A stretch of 43,585 bases of DNA, from NCBI GenBank assembly GCA_018065615.1, contig JAGHSY010000105.1:1-43585 (forward strand), read 5' to 3'. The position numbers and the translations under genes are program-made. A model generated the notes under the pieces. That model ran no database searches. It saw only the letters and a program-made list of their open reading frames with translations, and was not told the DNA's origin. Shown one piece after another: positions 34,940 through 43,541 of this stretch (position 1 is its first letter; every line of letters begins with the position of its first letter). Source of the DNA: Candidatus Colenecus caballi. GTDB taxonomy: Bacteria > Bacteroidota > Bacteroidia > Bacteroidales > Bacteroidaceae.

Positions 34940-36946
34940 TTATTCAGCAGGATATGAAATTCCCGGATTCTTGAACTTCATGCGTGCGGACTCCTCACGC
35001 ACATCACCTGACGTATATGTGATAGTCCATGTATCCATGCTCATGAGTTCCCATATGCGCTCTGCTGTTGCCGGAGCGGCAAAACGGAACTGGATGCTTG
35101 GAACATAATCCTTATTGAGCTTCAGGTCCATGCTTATAACACCCTCTTCCCTTGAAACATGATTGCTCAGGTAAGGCAGGGCCTTTGTCACCACGGTCTT
35201 TTCAAAAGTCTGGTCTGCAACCTCGTAAATGAACTGCGGAGCATTCTCATACTCAATCTTTCTCTTGCGTACAACGGTTGTGTCACCTGACGGATAACGG
35301 CCGTTATAGTCAGCATGGAAACCGTCAAACATCATCTCCAGATATTCGCCTACAGGCATTGTAGTGAAACCCTTCTCAAGACGTACAAATTCAAAGTCCA
35401 CCGGTGTTGACTTGATGCCGCCGCTTGCAACAGGCATGTCAAGGGACTTGTCCTCAACAACCTCGCGGTAGAATTCCTCATCAAGATCCTCGGACGGATC
35501 CATATATACATGAACCACCAGAGGGCAGTCATATTCCGAATCAAGGCCGAAAATCTTCTTTTCCCTAAGCTTGAACTGAAGTCCCAGATAACTGAGATCC
35601 GTCTTGTCATGCATGTGTTCGGTCCTTATGGTAACAACCTTGACCTCTGACACTTCAGCGGGATCAGGACTGTAAGAACGGAAATGTGAAGGTGTGAATA
35701 CTGCCTCCTGAATCTTTTCGGCAGTTGTGGTCTTGGGGTCATAGGAGACGACTACGGTATGGCTGCCTACATAGGTCTTGACACCGTGAACGCCGTTTAC
35801 CTTCTCCATACGTGCCTTGAATGCCATGGAACTGCTGTAGCACTTGACTGTGCGCAGATTCTCAATCCTGACATCCTCAAGTTCCATTCCGTCTTCAATG
35901 TCCCATGTCACGCTGATGGTAGGAAGTTCAAAGCTCTTGCCAATTATGAAGGCTATGACTGCGACAGCCAGTGTAATGATGGCCGGCAGATACTTCATAC
36001 CCTTCTTTCTGCCAATTGTAAGAGAACCGGTGGTACAGGAAGCCACACATTCGCCGCAGAGCGTGCAGTCAACAGACGTGACCTTGCCGCCCAGTGAGGT
36101 TATGTCAATATTGTAAGGACATGCCTTTCTGCAGGCCTGACAATTCGTACACTTGTCTTCATCGTTTATGACATAAAGTATCTGTGCCTTGGGCTTGCCG
36201 CAAAGGATCTCGAGCAGATAGCCAAGCAGGCAGAATGCCGCCAGAACCCACACCCAGCCCACAGTCAGGCCTACAAGATCCAGAACAATGAACAGCACAG
36301 CAAGACCTGCCACCCAGATCCAGAACTTGAGTGAGTTCGATATGGCACCCATCGGACATATGTACTTGCACCAGAAACGGTCAATGAACAGTCCGAGAAG
36401 AATCACAATGGAAACGGTGACTACTGACATCCAAAGAGTGATTTCACCCTTGAAGCCTGTTGCCACAGCATAATATGGATCCAGATTCTTGCAGAACAGC
36501 TCACTTGACGATATTGTCATATAGAAGAGCCAGAACAGAAGAGCGTATTTCACTATACGCAGCAGCTTGTCTGCCACACTGCCGTTCCTTATGCCCAGTC
36601 CCTTGAACTTCAGGGCCTTGCGCAGTTTGATGAGCAGGTCTTCAATAGTTCCTACCGGGCAGACATATGCACAGAACAGCTTGCTGAACAGAATGACGGC
36701 AGCTGCTGCGGCAATACCCAGAAGAATCTGGAGTGAGGTCATGGAACACGGCAGCGAACCGCGCTGGATGTATGTAGCCAGAGCCTCAAGACCGCCGTAG
36801 GGGCAGTACTTTTCAGGATCGGGAGCGGTTATGCCGGGGAACAGTTTCACTGCAAGACCGCTAACGAAGAATATGATTGCGGCCAGTACGCCAAGCTGGA
36901 GCACGAACTTTGGCCAGTTGGTACGGAATGTTGATTTCTTTGCCAT
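34940..36946 (-). CDS. NapH/CcoG-like membrane ferredoxin fused to an HMA-like domain
   Basis: A 668-residue protein. Residues 1 to about 250 have several membrane helices with two CxxxCP motifs (FCAYVCPVG, WCKYICPMG) typical of NapH/NosR/CcoG electron carriers. Two [4Fe-4S] ferredoxin motifs follow (CTNCQACRKACP, CTLCGECVASCT), then more membrane helix, then an HMA-like fold (about 355-415: LRTVKCYSSSMAFKARMEKVNGVHGVKTYVGSHTVVVSYDPKTTTAEKIQEAV). In that domain the usual CxxC is reduced to CYSS. A long periplasm-type region follows. CcoG proteins reduce copper in other bacteria, so a metal-reducing role is one idea. It lies 5 bases after the S46 peptidase gene. Confidence 0.83.
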   Translation of the reverse strand: MAKKSTFRTNWPKFVLQLGVLAAIIFFVSGLAVKLFPGITAPDPEKYCPYGGLEALATYIQRGSLPCSMTSLQILLGIAAAAAVILFSKLFCAYVCPVGTIEDLLIKLRKALKFKGLGIRNGSVADKLLRIVKYALLFWLFYMTISSSELFCKNLDPYYAVATGFKGEITLWMSVVTVSIVILLGLFIDRFWCKYICPMGAISNSLKFWIWVAGLAVLFIVLDLVGLTVGWVWVLAAFCLLGYLLEILCGKPKAQILYVINDEDKCTNCQACRKACPYNIDITSLGGKVTSVDCTLCGECVASCTTGSLTIGRKKGMKYLPAIITLAVAVIAFIIGKSFELPTISVTWDIEDGMELEDVRIENLRTVKCYSSSMAFKARMEKVNGVHGVKTYVGSHTVVVSYDPKTTTAEKIQEAVFTPSHFRSYSPDPAEVSEVKVVTIRTEHMHDKTDLSYLGLQFKLREKKIFGLDSEYDCPLVVHVYMDPSEDLDEEFYREVVEDKSLDMPVASGGIKSTPVDFEFVRLEKGFTTMPVGEYLEMMFDGFHADYNGRYPSGDTTVVRKRKIEYENAPQFIYEVADQTFEKTVVTKALPYLSNHVSREEGVISMDLKLNKDYVPSIQFRFAAPATAERIWELMSMDTWTITYTSGDVREESARMKFKNPGISYPAE

Positions 36947-36951
36947 ATTGA

Positions 36952-38931
36952 TTATCTGTTAATTTCCTTAATTATGTCTTTTGCCTTCATGTATTTCTTC
37001 AAGGTCCACATGACAAACCTTATGTCAACGTTCACACAGCGGTTATAGCCCGGGGTCCACGAAACGTCACCTGCAAGAGACTCCTTGTTGCCGTCAAATG
37101 CAAGTCCGATGATTTCGCCCCTGGCGTTAAGGACCGGACTGCCGGAATTGCCTCCGGTAATGTCATTGTTGGAAATGAAATTGACTCCTGTGCCCGGATT
37201 GCGTTTCTTGAGAAGCTTGCGCCATTCCGGTTTCAGTGTGAAATCATACTCGTCAGGATTCTCCTTTTCAAGAATCTCCTTTGGCAGTGTCCGCCACGGC
37301 AGCATCTGGCCGTCACGCTCAAATGAACCAATCTGTCCGAAAGTCAGACGCAGTGAAGAGTTTGCATCGGGATACTGCAGAATGTCATGGTCATTGCGCC
37401 AGTCATAAAGCATGTGGGTATACTCCTTGTTTAAAGTGAGCAGGGAACGGTCTCCTTCAATTGAATCTATGCGGTCATTGAAATCCTTGACGGTCACCTC
37501 GGTAAAGAATCTGAATATCGGATCCTCCTTGGTCATGTGGCGGTCTACCCACAGAAAGTCGGCCAGAGCCTTCCAGTCGCCCTTGTATTCCTGCGCAAGC
37601 TGAGTCTGGTATTCCCCCCAGCATTCCGGATTGACATTGTCATAGTATTCCCTTACAGCCAGATCAAAGAGATCCTTCTCGACACGCATGTCCATGCCCT
37701 CGTACTCCTTGTCCATGTCAAGGTTCTTTATGTTTCTCAGCCTGGTTGCCGTCAGAGCAAGACTTGAACCGCGCACAAAAGTCTCACGGTAGTAGATAAT
37801 GTCCTTTTCCGCATCGGCCACAGCCTTGTACTTGGCTGCCAGCTCTTCAAACAGGGCAGATCCGGTTTCAGGCTCCATCAGCTTTTCATTGGCCTGCTTT
37901 TCAGACACCACGTCAAAGCGCTCGCAGCACTGCACGAAACCTTCATTGTTCTCCTGGGTATTGCTCAAGGAGAAGTACTTGTCAGAATACTTCAGACGTA
38001 TTTCAGGATCGGCGTTCATCCATTTCATGATGATCTTCATCTCCTCGGCGCGCAGACGGTTCGATATGGGATACGAAACGTTCACGGTATAATCGACCTT
38101 GGCCGATGAGGCATAACGGTCGGTCTTGCCGGGGAATCCCATCACCATTGCAAAATCGCCCGGCTTGTAGCCCCTGGTGCTTATCTTGAGATATTTCTCC
38201 GGATGAAGGGGCACATTGTCCTCGCTGTATTCGGCCGGTTTTCCGTCCGGGCCCGTATATATGCGGTAAAGGGCAAAGTCACACTTGTGCTGGGGCCATT
38301 CCCAGTTGTCCACGTCTCCGCCAAAAGCAGCGACACTGACAGGCGGGGCAAGAACCAGTCTGACATCGGGATAGACCTCATAAAGCGCCATATAGTAGCG
38401 CGAACCCTGCCACATGGAATACAGAGATGCCTCCAGTCCGGTCTTTTCACTGTACCTGGTCTCCATCAGATGGCTTATGCGGCGTGAGCCGGCAACACGT
38501 CCGGCCGCGATTTCATCTTCAATGAGTTCAAGGACCTCATCGGTCACATCGGTCATGCTCTTCATGAAATATGCATTCCTGCCTTCAATATGGACCTCCT
38601 GTGACCGGTCAGCCGCCATGAAGCCGTCTTCCAGGTAGTTGTGTTCCGATGTGCTCAGTGCGTGGACATCGGAATAGGCCACATGATGGTTGGTGATAAG
38701 CAGACCGTCTTTTGAAATCACGCTGCCTGTTCCCATGAAGTCTATGGACACTATGGCGTCATTGACTGAAAGTCCGTCAGGATTGTAGATATCCAGAGCG
38801 GAAAGCTCCAGACCTTCCTCATGCATCTTCTCCACAAGGGCTTCTGTCATGGAATTGACCATCCACATGCCCTCATCTGCTACAGCCGGAGTGCACAGAA
38901 GCACCAGCGGCAATAAAAAATGTCCTTTCAT
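36952..38931 (-). CDS. S46 family dipeptidyl-peptidase, probably DPP7-like
   Basis: A 659-residue protein from the ATG at 38931 (MKGHFLLPLVLLCTPAVADEG, a signal peptide); the frame extends 16 codons upstream, through non-coding DNA. The serine-protease triad is visible: His in LLITNHHVAYSDVHAL, Asp in FGGDVDNWEWPQHKCDFALYRIY and Ser in TGGNSGSPVLNARGEIIGLAFDGN. S46 peptidases remove dipeptides from peptide N-termini in the periplasm of asaccharolytic Bacteroidales. From memory, the residue 18 after Ser is Arg in DPP11 (acidic substrates) and Gly in DPP7; here it is Gly (FDGN), so hydrophobic specificity is expected. First gene of the long minus-strand operon. Confidence 0.92.
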   Translation of the reverse strand: MKGHFLLPLVLLCTPAVADEGMWMVNSMTEALVEKMHEEGLELSALDIYNPDGLSVNDAIVSIDFMGTGSVISKDGLLITNHHVAYSDVHALSTSEHNYLEDGFMAADRSQEVHIEGRNAYFMKSMTDVTDEVLELIEDEIAAGRVAGSRRISHLMETRYSEKTGLEASLYSMWQGSRYYMALYEVYPDVRLVLAPPVSVAAFGGDVDNWEWPQHKCDFALYRIYTGPDGKPAEYSEDNVPLHPEKYLKISTRGYKPGDFAMVMGFPGKTDRYASSAKVDYTVNVSYPISNRLRAEEMKIIMKWMNADPEIRLKYSDKYFSLSNTQENNEGFVQCCERFDVVSEKQANEKLMEPETGSALFEELAAKYKAVADAEKDIIYYRETFVRGSSLALTATRLRNIKNLDMDKEYEGMDMRVEKDLFDLAVREYYDNVNPECWGEYQTQLAQEYKGDWKALADFLWVDRHMTKEDPIFRFFTEVTVKDFNDRIDSIEGDRSLLTLNKEYTHMLYDWRNDHDILQYPDANSSLRLTFGQIGSFERDGQMLPWRTLPKEILEKENPDEYDFTLKPEWRKLLKKRNPGTGVNFISNNDITGGNSGSPVLNARGEIIGLAFDGNKESLAGDVSWTPGYNRCVNVDIRFVMWTLKKYMKAKDIIKEINR

Positions 38932-39080
38932 CTTATTGTACAAGAAAGCGGTAAAGTTAAGCAAAAAGTTCAACAACAATGATTCGTCAAGTATAAATCA
39001 CACATTATTTGCTTTATGTCATGCCTTTTCATATATTAGCGGCTCAAATAAAGAACAACAATTCTAACCTTACCGATAAA

Positions 39081-40028
39081 ATGGACAGACGGGATTTTCT
39101 CAAGACTCTTGCAGCTGCAGGAGCACTCGTTACAGTGAAAAGCAGTGGAATGATGGACGTCATGGCATCGACTGTGCCTTCAACGTCGGCAGCCGCTGCA
39201 AGTGACACGGCAGACCTTGCCGCTATCATGAACGGTGAACCCGTGCAGATGCTTCAGGCTGCCCTGAAGGAACTGGGCGGCATAGAGCGTTTTGTAAAGA
39301 AGGGCAACAAGGTAGTCATCAAGCCCAACATCGGCTGGGACCGCACCCCAGAACTGGCCGGCAACACCAATCCCGAAATAGTTGCAGAACTTGTACGCCT
39401 GTGTCTTGGCGCCGGTGCAAGTGAAGTCAAGGTGTTTGACCACACCTGTGACCGCCAGCAGAACTGCTATCCGCACAGCGGCATTGAAGACGCCGTCAAG
39501 AAGGCAGGCGGCATCATGGTTCCCGCAGACCAGCAGTCCGAATATGTGCAGGTCGATGTCCCCAAGGGCAAGTCCCTGAAGAAGGCACAGGTCCACAAGG
39601 CAATAGTTGACTGTGACGTATGGTTCAATGTTCCCATACTGAAGAACCACGGCGGCGCACTGATGACCGCTGCAATGAAGAACCACATGGGCATTGTCTG
39701 GGACCGCCGCGCAATCCATTCGGGCGGTCTGCACCAGTGCATTGCTGACATCTGCACCTACAAGCCCGCAGCCCTGCACATTGTTGACGCATACCGCACC
39801 CTTGCCACCAACGGCCCTCAGGGACGCAGTGCGGCAGACGTCGTACTGACCAAAGCCCTGTTCGCTTCAACGGACATAGTTGCCGTTGACACCGCAGCCG
39901 GCAAGTTCTTCACCCAGGTGAACAAGAACATCAGGTTCGAAGACATTGAGCACATTCCCGATGCCCAGGCTCTCGGACTTGGCACAATGGATCTTGACAA
40001 ACTGAACATAAAGAGAATCAAACTCTAA
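39081..40028 (+). CDS. Tat-exported DUF362 protein
   Basis: A 315-residue protein from the ATG at 39081 (MDRRDFLKTLAAAGALVTV), a twin-arginine signal of the RRDFLK type. The upstream part of the open frame is non-coding. The rest matches DUF362: KKGNKVVIKPNIGWDRTPELAGNTNPEIVAELVRLCLGAGASEVKVFDHT, VWFNVPILKNHGGALMTAAMKNHMGIVWDRRAIHSGG and DIVAVDTAAGKFF. The function of DUF362 is not established; it often lies beside ferredoxins. Tat export suggests a cofactor-loaded protein. It ends 4 bases before the polyferredoxin gene. The 149 bases between it and the divergent peptidase gene hold no -7 box I trust. Confidence 0.87.
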   Translation: MDRRDFLKTLAAAGALVTVKSSGMMDVMASTVPSTSAAAASDTADLAAIMNGEPVQMLQAALKELGGIERFVKKGNKVVIKPNIGWDRTPELAGNTNPEIVAELVRLCLGAGASEVKVFDHTCDRQQNCYPHSGIEDAVKKAGGIMVPADQQSEYVQVDVPKGKSLKKAQVHKAIVDCDVWFNVPILKNHGGALMTAAMKNHMGIVWDRRAIHSGGLHQCIADICTYKPAALHIVDAYRTLATNGPQGRSAADVVLTKALFASTDIVAVDTAAGKFFTQVNKNIRFEDIEHIPDAQALGLGTMDLDKLNIKRIKL

Positions 40029-40032
40029 TTTC

Positions 40033-41517
40033 ATGCTCAAGAAAATCAGAACAGCGGTGGCCGTCATGGTCATCGCTTTCCTTACCTTCGGATTCATAGA
40101 CTTTTCAGGTCTGATTGAGAATCCGCTGCTCCAGAAAATCCAGTTCGGCCCTGCCCTGCTGTCACTGAGCATTGTGACTCTGGTCTGTCTCATAGCAGCC
40201 ACACTGCTGCTGGGACGTCTGTACTGCTCGGTCATCTGCCCGCTGGGTATCTTCCAGGACTTGTTCAACTGGCTTGCAAAAAAGTTCAACAAAAAGAAAA
40301 AGTATGAGTTCCGTCAGGAAAGACCATGGCTGCGCTGGGGCGTGCTCATCGGACTTGTCATTGCATGGCTGCTTGGATTCACATTCCTTGTGGGTCTTGT
40401 CGAACCCTACAGCGCATACGGACGCATGGCCGACGAACTGTTCAAGCCCGTTTACCTTTTCGGCAACAACATCCTTGCATGGTTCTCGGAAAAGTCCGGC
40501 AGCTACAGGTTCTTCAAGATGGCCATTTCAATGAAGTCAGTCACCGCATTCGTGGTGGCCGTACTGACCCTGCTCATCATCGGTCACATTTCATACCATC
40601 ACGGCCGTACATGGTGCAACACCGTCTGCCCGGTAGGCACGCTGCTGGGTTTCCTGTCACGCTTTTCACTGCTCAAGATCCGCATTGACACTGACAAGTG
40701 CAACCACTGCGGAGCATGCGGAAAGAAATGCAAGGCATTCTGCATAGATTCAAAGAATCAGGCAATAGACTACTCCCGCTGCGTTGACTGCTTTGACTGC
40801 ATAGGCGCATGCAGGCAGAAGGCCATTTCATTCGGACCCGCTCCACGCAAGGCCGTCAAGTCCGATGCACCCGTCGATGAGTCCAAGCGCGACTTTCTGA
40901 AGTCAGCCCTTGTTCTGGCCGCCGCTGTTCCGGCTGCCGCCCAGGCAAAGGTCACCGGCAGCAAGGACGGACGCGTTCCCATGTCGCCTCCAGGTTCTGT
41001 CAGCCACAACAACCTTCTGCAGCACTGCACCGCCTGCCATCTGTGCGTGAGCAAGTGCCCGTCACATGTGCTCAAGCCCGCAGGCCTTGAATACGGTCTT
41101 GGCGGCATAATGCAGCCGGTCATGAAGTTTGACCAGGGCTACTGCAACTATGACTGCAACATATGCAGCCAGGTCTGCCCCAACGGCGCCATAAAGCCCC
41201 TGAGCGTAGAGCAGAAGCACAAGACCCAGCCTGGCCGCGTGGTATTTGACATTACCCGCTGCATTGTCAACCTGCAGCGCACAAGCTGTGGTGCCTGTGC
41301 CGAACACTGCCCCGTCCAGGCCATCCACATGGTTCCGTTTGAAGGCGGTCTGACAATCCCTGAAACCACGCCTGACATGTGCGTAGGCTGTGGCGGCTGC
41401 GAATTCATCTGCCCCGCCCACGCCGTCCGCATTGAAGGCAATCCGGTCCATCTGGAAGCCCGTCTCCCGGAACAGGACCAGAACATTCAGACAGAAGATC
41501 TGGACTTCGGGTTCTGA
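40033..41517 (+). CDS. Membrane polyferredoxin (NapH-like) with an internal Tat-like segment
   Basis: A 494-residue protein. Four or five membrane helices (1-210) carry two CxxxCP motifs (LYCSVICPLG, TWCNTVCPVG). Two ferredoxin clusters follow (CNHCGACGKKC, CVDCFDCIGAC). Around residue 278 comes SKRDFLKSALVLAAAVPAAAQA, which looks like a Tat signal (KR in place of RR) in the middle of the chain. Four more cysteine motifs follow (CTACHLCVSKCP, CNICSQVCP, CGACAEHCP, CVGCGGCEFICP). The whole looks like a NapH-type membrane ferredoxin fused to a NapG-type periplasmic ferredoxin. It should pass electrons across the inner membrane, probably to or from the DUF362 partner. Confidence 0.87.
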   Translation: MLKKIRTAVAVMVIAFLTFGFIDFSGLIENPLLQKIQFGPALLSLSIVTLVCLIAATLLLGRLYCSVICPLGIFQDLFNWLAKKFNKKKKYEFRQERPWLRWGVLIGLVIAWLLGFTFLVGLVEPYSAYGRMADELFKPVYLFGNNILAWFSEKSGSYRFFKMAISMKSVTAFVVAVLTLLIIGHISYHHGRTWCNTVCPVGTLLGFLSRFSLLKIRIDTDKCNHCGACGKKCKAFCIDSKNQAIDYSRCVDCFDCIGACRQKAISFGPAPRKAVKSDAPVDESKRDFLKSALVLAAAVPAAAQAKVTGSKDGRVPMSPPGSVSHNNLLQHCTACHLCVSKCPSHVLKPAGLEYGLGGIMQPVMKFDQGYCNYDCNICSQVCPNGAIKPLSVEQKHKTQPGRVVFDITRCIVNLQRTSCGACAEHCPVQAIHMVPFEGGLTIPETTPDMCVGCGGCEFICPAHAVRIEGNPVHLEARLPEQDQNIQTEDLDFGF

Positions 41518-41526
41518 GACACAAAA

Positions 41527-41546
41527 ACAGTGGGGAAAAGCACTGT
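41527..41546 (+). repeat. Short hairpin after the polyferredoxin gene
   Basis: ACAGTG (41527-41532) and CACTGT (41541-41546) pair over an 8-base loop, 10 bases after the stop. There is no T-run, so it is a weak terminator at best. Confidence 0.45.
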
Positions 41547-41583
41547 CTCGAATGTTCTTCCGGTACGCCTTCTGCACCGGATT

Positions 41584-41636
41584 TGCCAAGGTTGCAGGAA
41601 ATCGGCCCCACAGGCATTCCGATTGCAACCTTGGCA
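41584..41636. repeat. Long imperfect hairpin in the non-coding gap
   Basis: TGCCAAGGTTGC (41584-41595) pairs with GCAACCTTGGCA (41625-41636), and the inner AATCGG pairs with CCGATT after a 4-base bulge: 18 base pairs in all with a 13-base loop. No poly-T follows. The 418-base gap 41518-41935 holds this and other hairpins and no supported gene. Confidence 0.7.
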
Positions 41637-41746
41637 CTCTTATTACGTGTGTGTTCCCATCGGACTGCCTTGCAGTAGTGCCTGTGTTGCAGCCCGCCAA
41701 ACTGTGACTCACTGACCAGCGTCACATGATCTGTATGTCACTTCGT

Positions 41747-41783
41747 TGAGTCTGTAGTGCCTGAAAAAGGCTTGTCAGACTCA
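41747..41783. repeat. Two-tier hairpin in the non-coding gap
   Basis: TGAGTCTG (41747-41754) and CAGACTCA (41776-41783) form a perfect 8-bp outer stem. Inside a symmetrical 4-base internal loop, GCCT (41759-41762) pairs with AGGC (41768-41771). A smaller hairpin follows (AAGCCT 41798-41803, AGGCTT 41811-41816). The structure is compatible with a structured RNA or protein-binding site. Confidence 0.65.
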
Positions 41784-41879
41784 TCACACCCTTTCTCAAG
41801 CCTTGTTGGCAGGCTTTGTGTGTCACTCTTTGGCAGAACCAGCCATTCCATCCGACCACGGTTCCTGCGCACAGACCAT

Positions 41880-41910
41880 AAAAAAACGGCCCCCGAAGGA
41901 GCCGCTTTTC
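41880..41910 (-). terminator. Intrinsic terminator of the symporter gene
   Basis: On the minus strand, GCGGCTCC-TTCG-GGGGCCGT gives a GC-rich stem with a TTCG tetraloop followed by a run of T (41886-41880). It begins 31 bases after the symporter stop. Confidence 0.88.
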
Positions 41911-41935
41911 TTTTATTACAGAAACCGGAATGTTC

Positions 41936-43333
41936 TTACTTGGCTGCGTTCTTGGCTTCGATAGCCTTGTTCATTTCGTCAAGCTTCTCATCGGTGAGAG
42001 GATACTTGTAAATAAGGTAGCCTACAATTACGAGAAGAACTGCCGGAATGATTGTGGTGAACCACAGGATAGCATTCTGGACGGTAGGATTGTAATCGCT
42101 CAGGTGTGTGTAATAAGCATTGACAGGTGCGCTGATGAATGATGCCAGGAACACTACGATGAAGATGCCCAGAACCAGCTGCAGGCACTTGTTGGCCTTG
42201 AACTCCTGCCACATTTCACCGAATGTCACGGGCTTTTCAGGTGTGGTGGTGATATTCTCCTTGCTGCTCAGGAAGCAGTATGTCAGAAGAATGAAACCTA
42301 CGATGGCAAAAATGCATGTAACTGTAAACCAAGCCTTGGGATCTGTCGGCAGTGCTGACTCCTCGCTGGCCAGGTTGAAACCGATTGCAGCCATGACCCA
42401 AGGGGTAATGAAACCTGCAAGTGAGAAACCGGCCTTGAAGGCGACACCTGCAAGAGCGTTGACTGTAGCGGCAGGTCTGTTGCCTGTACGGTATTCGGCC
42501 TCGGTGATGACTTCAGGAACCAGAGCCCACATGAGTGAACCTACAAGCAGACCTACACCGGTCATGATCTTGGCAATCTGGACAAGAGTCATGCACTTGT
42601 CAATATCAAAGAACTTGCCAATGATGAACAGAGCGGCAAAACCTACAAGGCCCACAGAGAGAAGCAGATAATACAGTCCCTTCTTGCCGAACCACTTCTT
42701 CAGAATTGGAAGAGAAGGCAGGATGATGAATGCGGGAATTGTTCCAATGGCCATGAACACAGCCTGATTCCAGTCGACGGCAATGCCGACAACCATTGCA
42801 AGTCCGATTGGGAAACCGGCCTGAACGATAATCTGACCGATGTTGGCGCATACCATACGGGTTGAGGTAAGGATAAGAACCTCGTCATTGTCACGAGTCA
42901 TGCTGGCCATGATTGAGCCGTAAGGTATGTTCACGTCTGAATAGATCATGCTGAGCAGTGTGTAACTGACTGTAGCGTAAATGATCTTACCTGTCATGCC
43001 CCAGGTTGCGGCTGCAGGAAGCATGAGAAGACATGCTGCAACAGTAAGAGGAATACCACCGTAAAGCAGATATGTGCGGTACTTGCCCAGTTTGGGGTTG
43101 TGGTTGTCAATGTATTTTCCAACTACAGGACTCCAGAAACAGTCAAGGAGTCTGACTGAAAGGATAAGTCTGCTGACAAAACCGGGGTTGATTTTCAATA
43201 CTGTAGTCAGGTACAGCATCAGGAAACATGCAACCGTCTGGAAAATCAGGTTCTGGGCAAGGTCACCTGAACCGAAACCGATTCTCTGGCCCCAACTCAG
43301 CTTGTAATAGCCGTTGTTTACTTCGTTTGCCAT
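41936..43333 (-). CDS. GPH-family (MFS) sugar:cation symporter
   Basis: A 465-residue protein with about 12 membrane helices. GPH features are LSWGQRIGFGSGDLAQNLIFQTVACFLMLYLT at the start, LLDCFWSPVVGKYIDNHNPKLGKYRTYLLYGGIPL (loop 2-3) and IYSDVNIPYGSIMASMTRDNDEVLILTSTRM. These transporters bring in glycosides such as xylosides, melibiose or glucuronides with a cation. No glycoside hydrolase is adjacent inside the window, so the substrate is open. It has its own -7 box and terminator, so it is a single-gene unit. Confidence 0.92.
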   Translation of the reverse strand: MANEVNNGYYKLSWGQRIGFGSGDLAQNLIFQTVACFLMLYLTTVLKINPGFVSRLILSVRLLDCFWSPVVGKYIDNHNPKLGKYRTYLLYGGIPLTVAACLLMLPAAATWGMTGKIIYATVSYTLLSMIYSDVNIPYGSIMASMTRDNDEVLILTSTRMVCANIGQIIVQAGFPIGLAMVVGIAVDWNQAVFMAIGTIPAFIILPSLPILKKWFGKKGLYYLLLSVGLVGFAALFIIGKFFDIDKCMTLVQIAKIMTGVGLLVGSLMWALVPEVITEAEYRTGNRPAATVNALAGVAFKAGFSLAGFITPWVMAAIGFNLASEESALPTDPKAWFTVTCIFAIVGFILLTYCFLSSKENITTTPEKPVTFGEMWQEFKANKCLQLVLGIFIVVFLASFISAPVNAYYTHLSDYNPTVQNAILWFTTIIPAVLLVIVGYLIYKYPLTDEKLDEMNKAIEAKNAAK

Positions 43334-43376
43334 AAATAGTAATTATAGATTAATAATGTTGTTAGTTTCTGAACCG

Positions 43377-43384
43377 CAAACATA
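43377..43384 (-). promoter_or_regulatory. -7 box of the symporter gene
   Basis: Read on the minus strand, TATGTTTG fits TAnnTTTG and lies 43 bases upstream of the symporter ATG, between the gene and the inverted repeat. The stretch upstream is a run of T and no clear -33 TTTG is present. Confidence 0.6.
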
Positions 43385-43419
43385 CAAAAAAAAATCAGAT
43401 ACTGCACAACAGGGACTGT

Positions 43420-43541
43420 CCTAGGGTGTTAAGTTAACATTTTCTTTTTAGCTCACTTTTTTGAGCAGATTGAGTCTTTTAATGGAGGGGTTAGGCAGCA
43501 GGTTGTCGGCCCTCCATTTCTTTATGTCATACAGTCTGGTT
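43420..43541. repeat. Right copy of terminal inverted repeat of the window
   Basis: Reverse complement of 1-122 with one mismatch; the match begins at CCTAGG (43420). The coding tail continues to the window end, where the left copy has no counterpart because the window starts there. Confidence 0.9.

Noticed and set aside
39009-39080. Upstream extension of the DUF362 frame
   Set aside because: The Tat signal starts at 39081; the 24 codons before it are AT-rich and would bury the RR motif.
41530-41755. Short open frames between the polyferredoxin and symporter genes
   Set aside because: They run through hairpins, conflict with one another on both strands and look like no protein.
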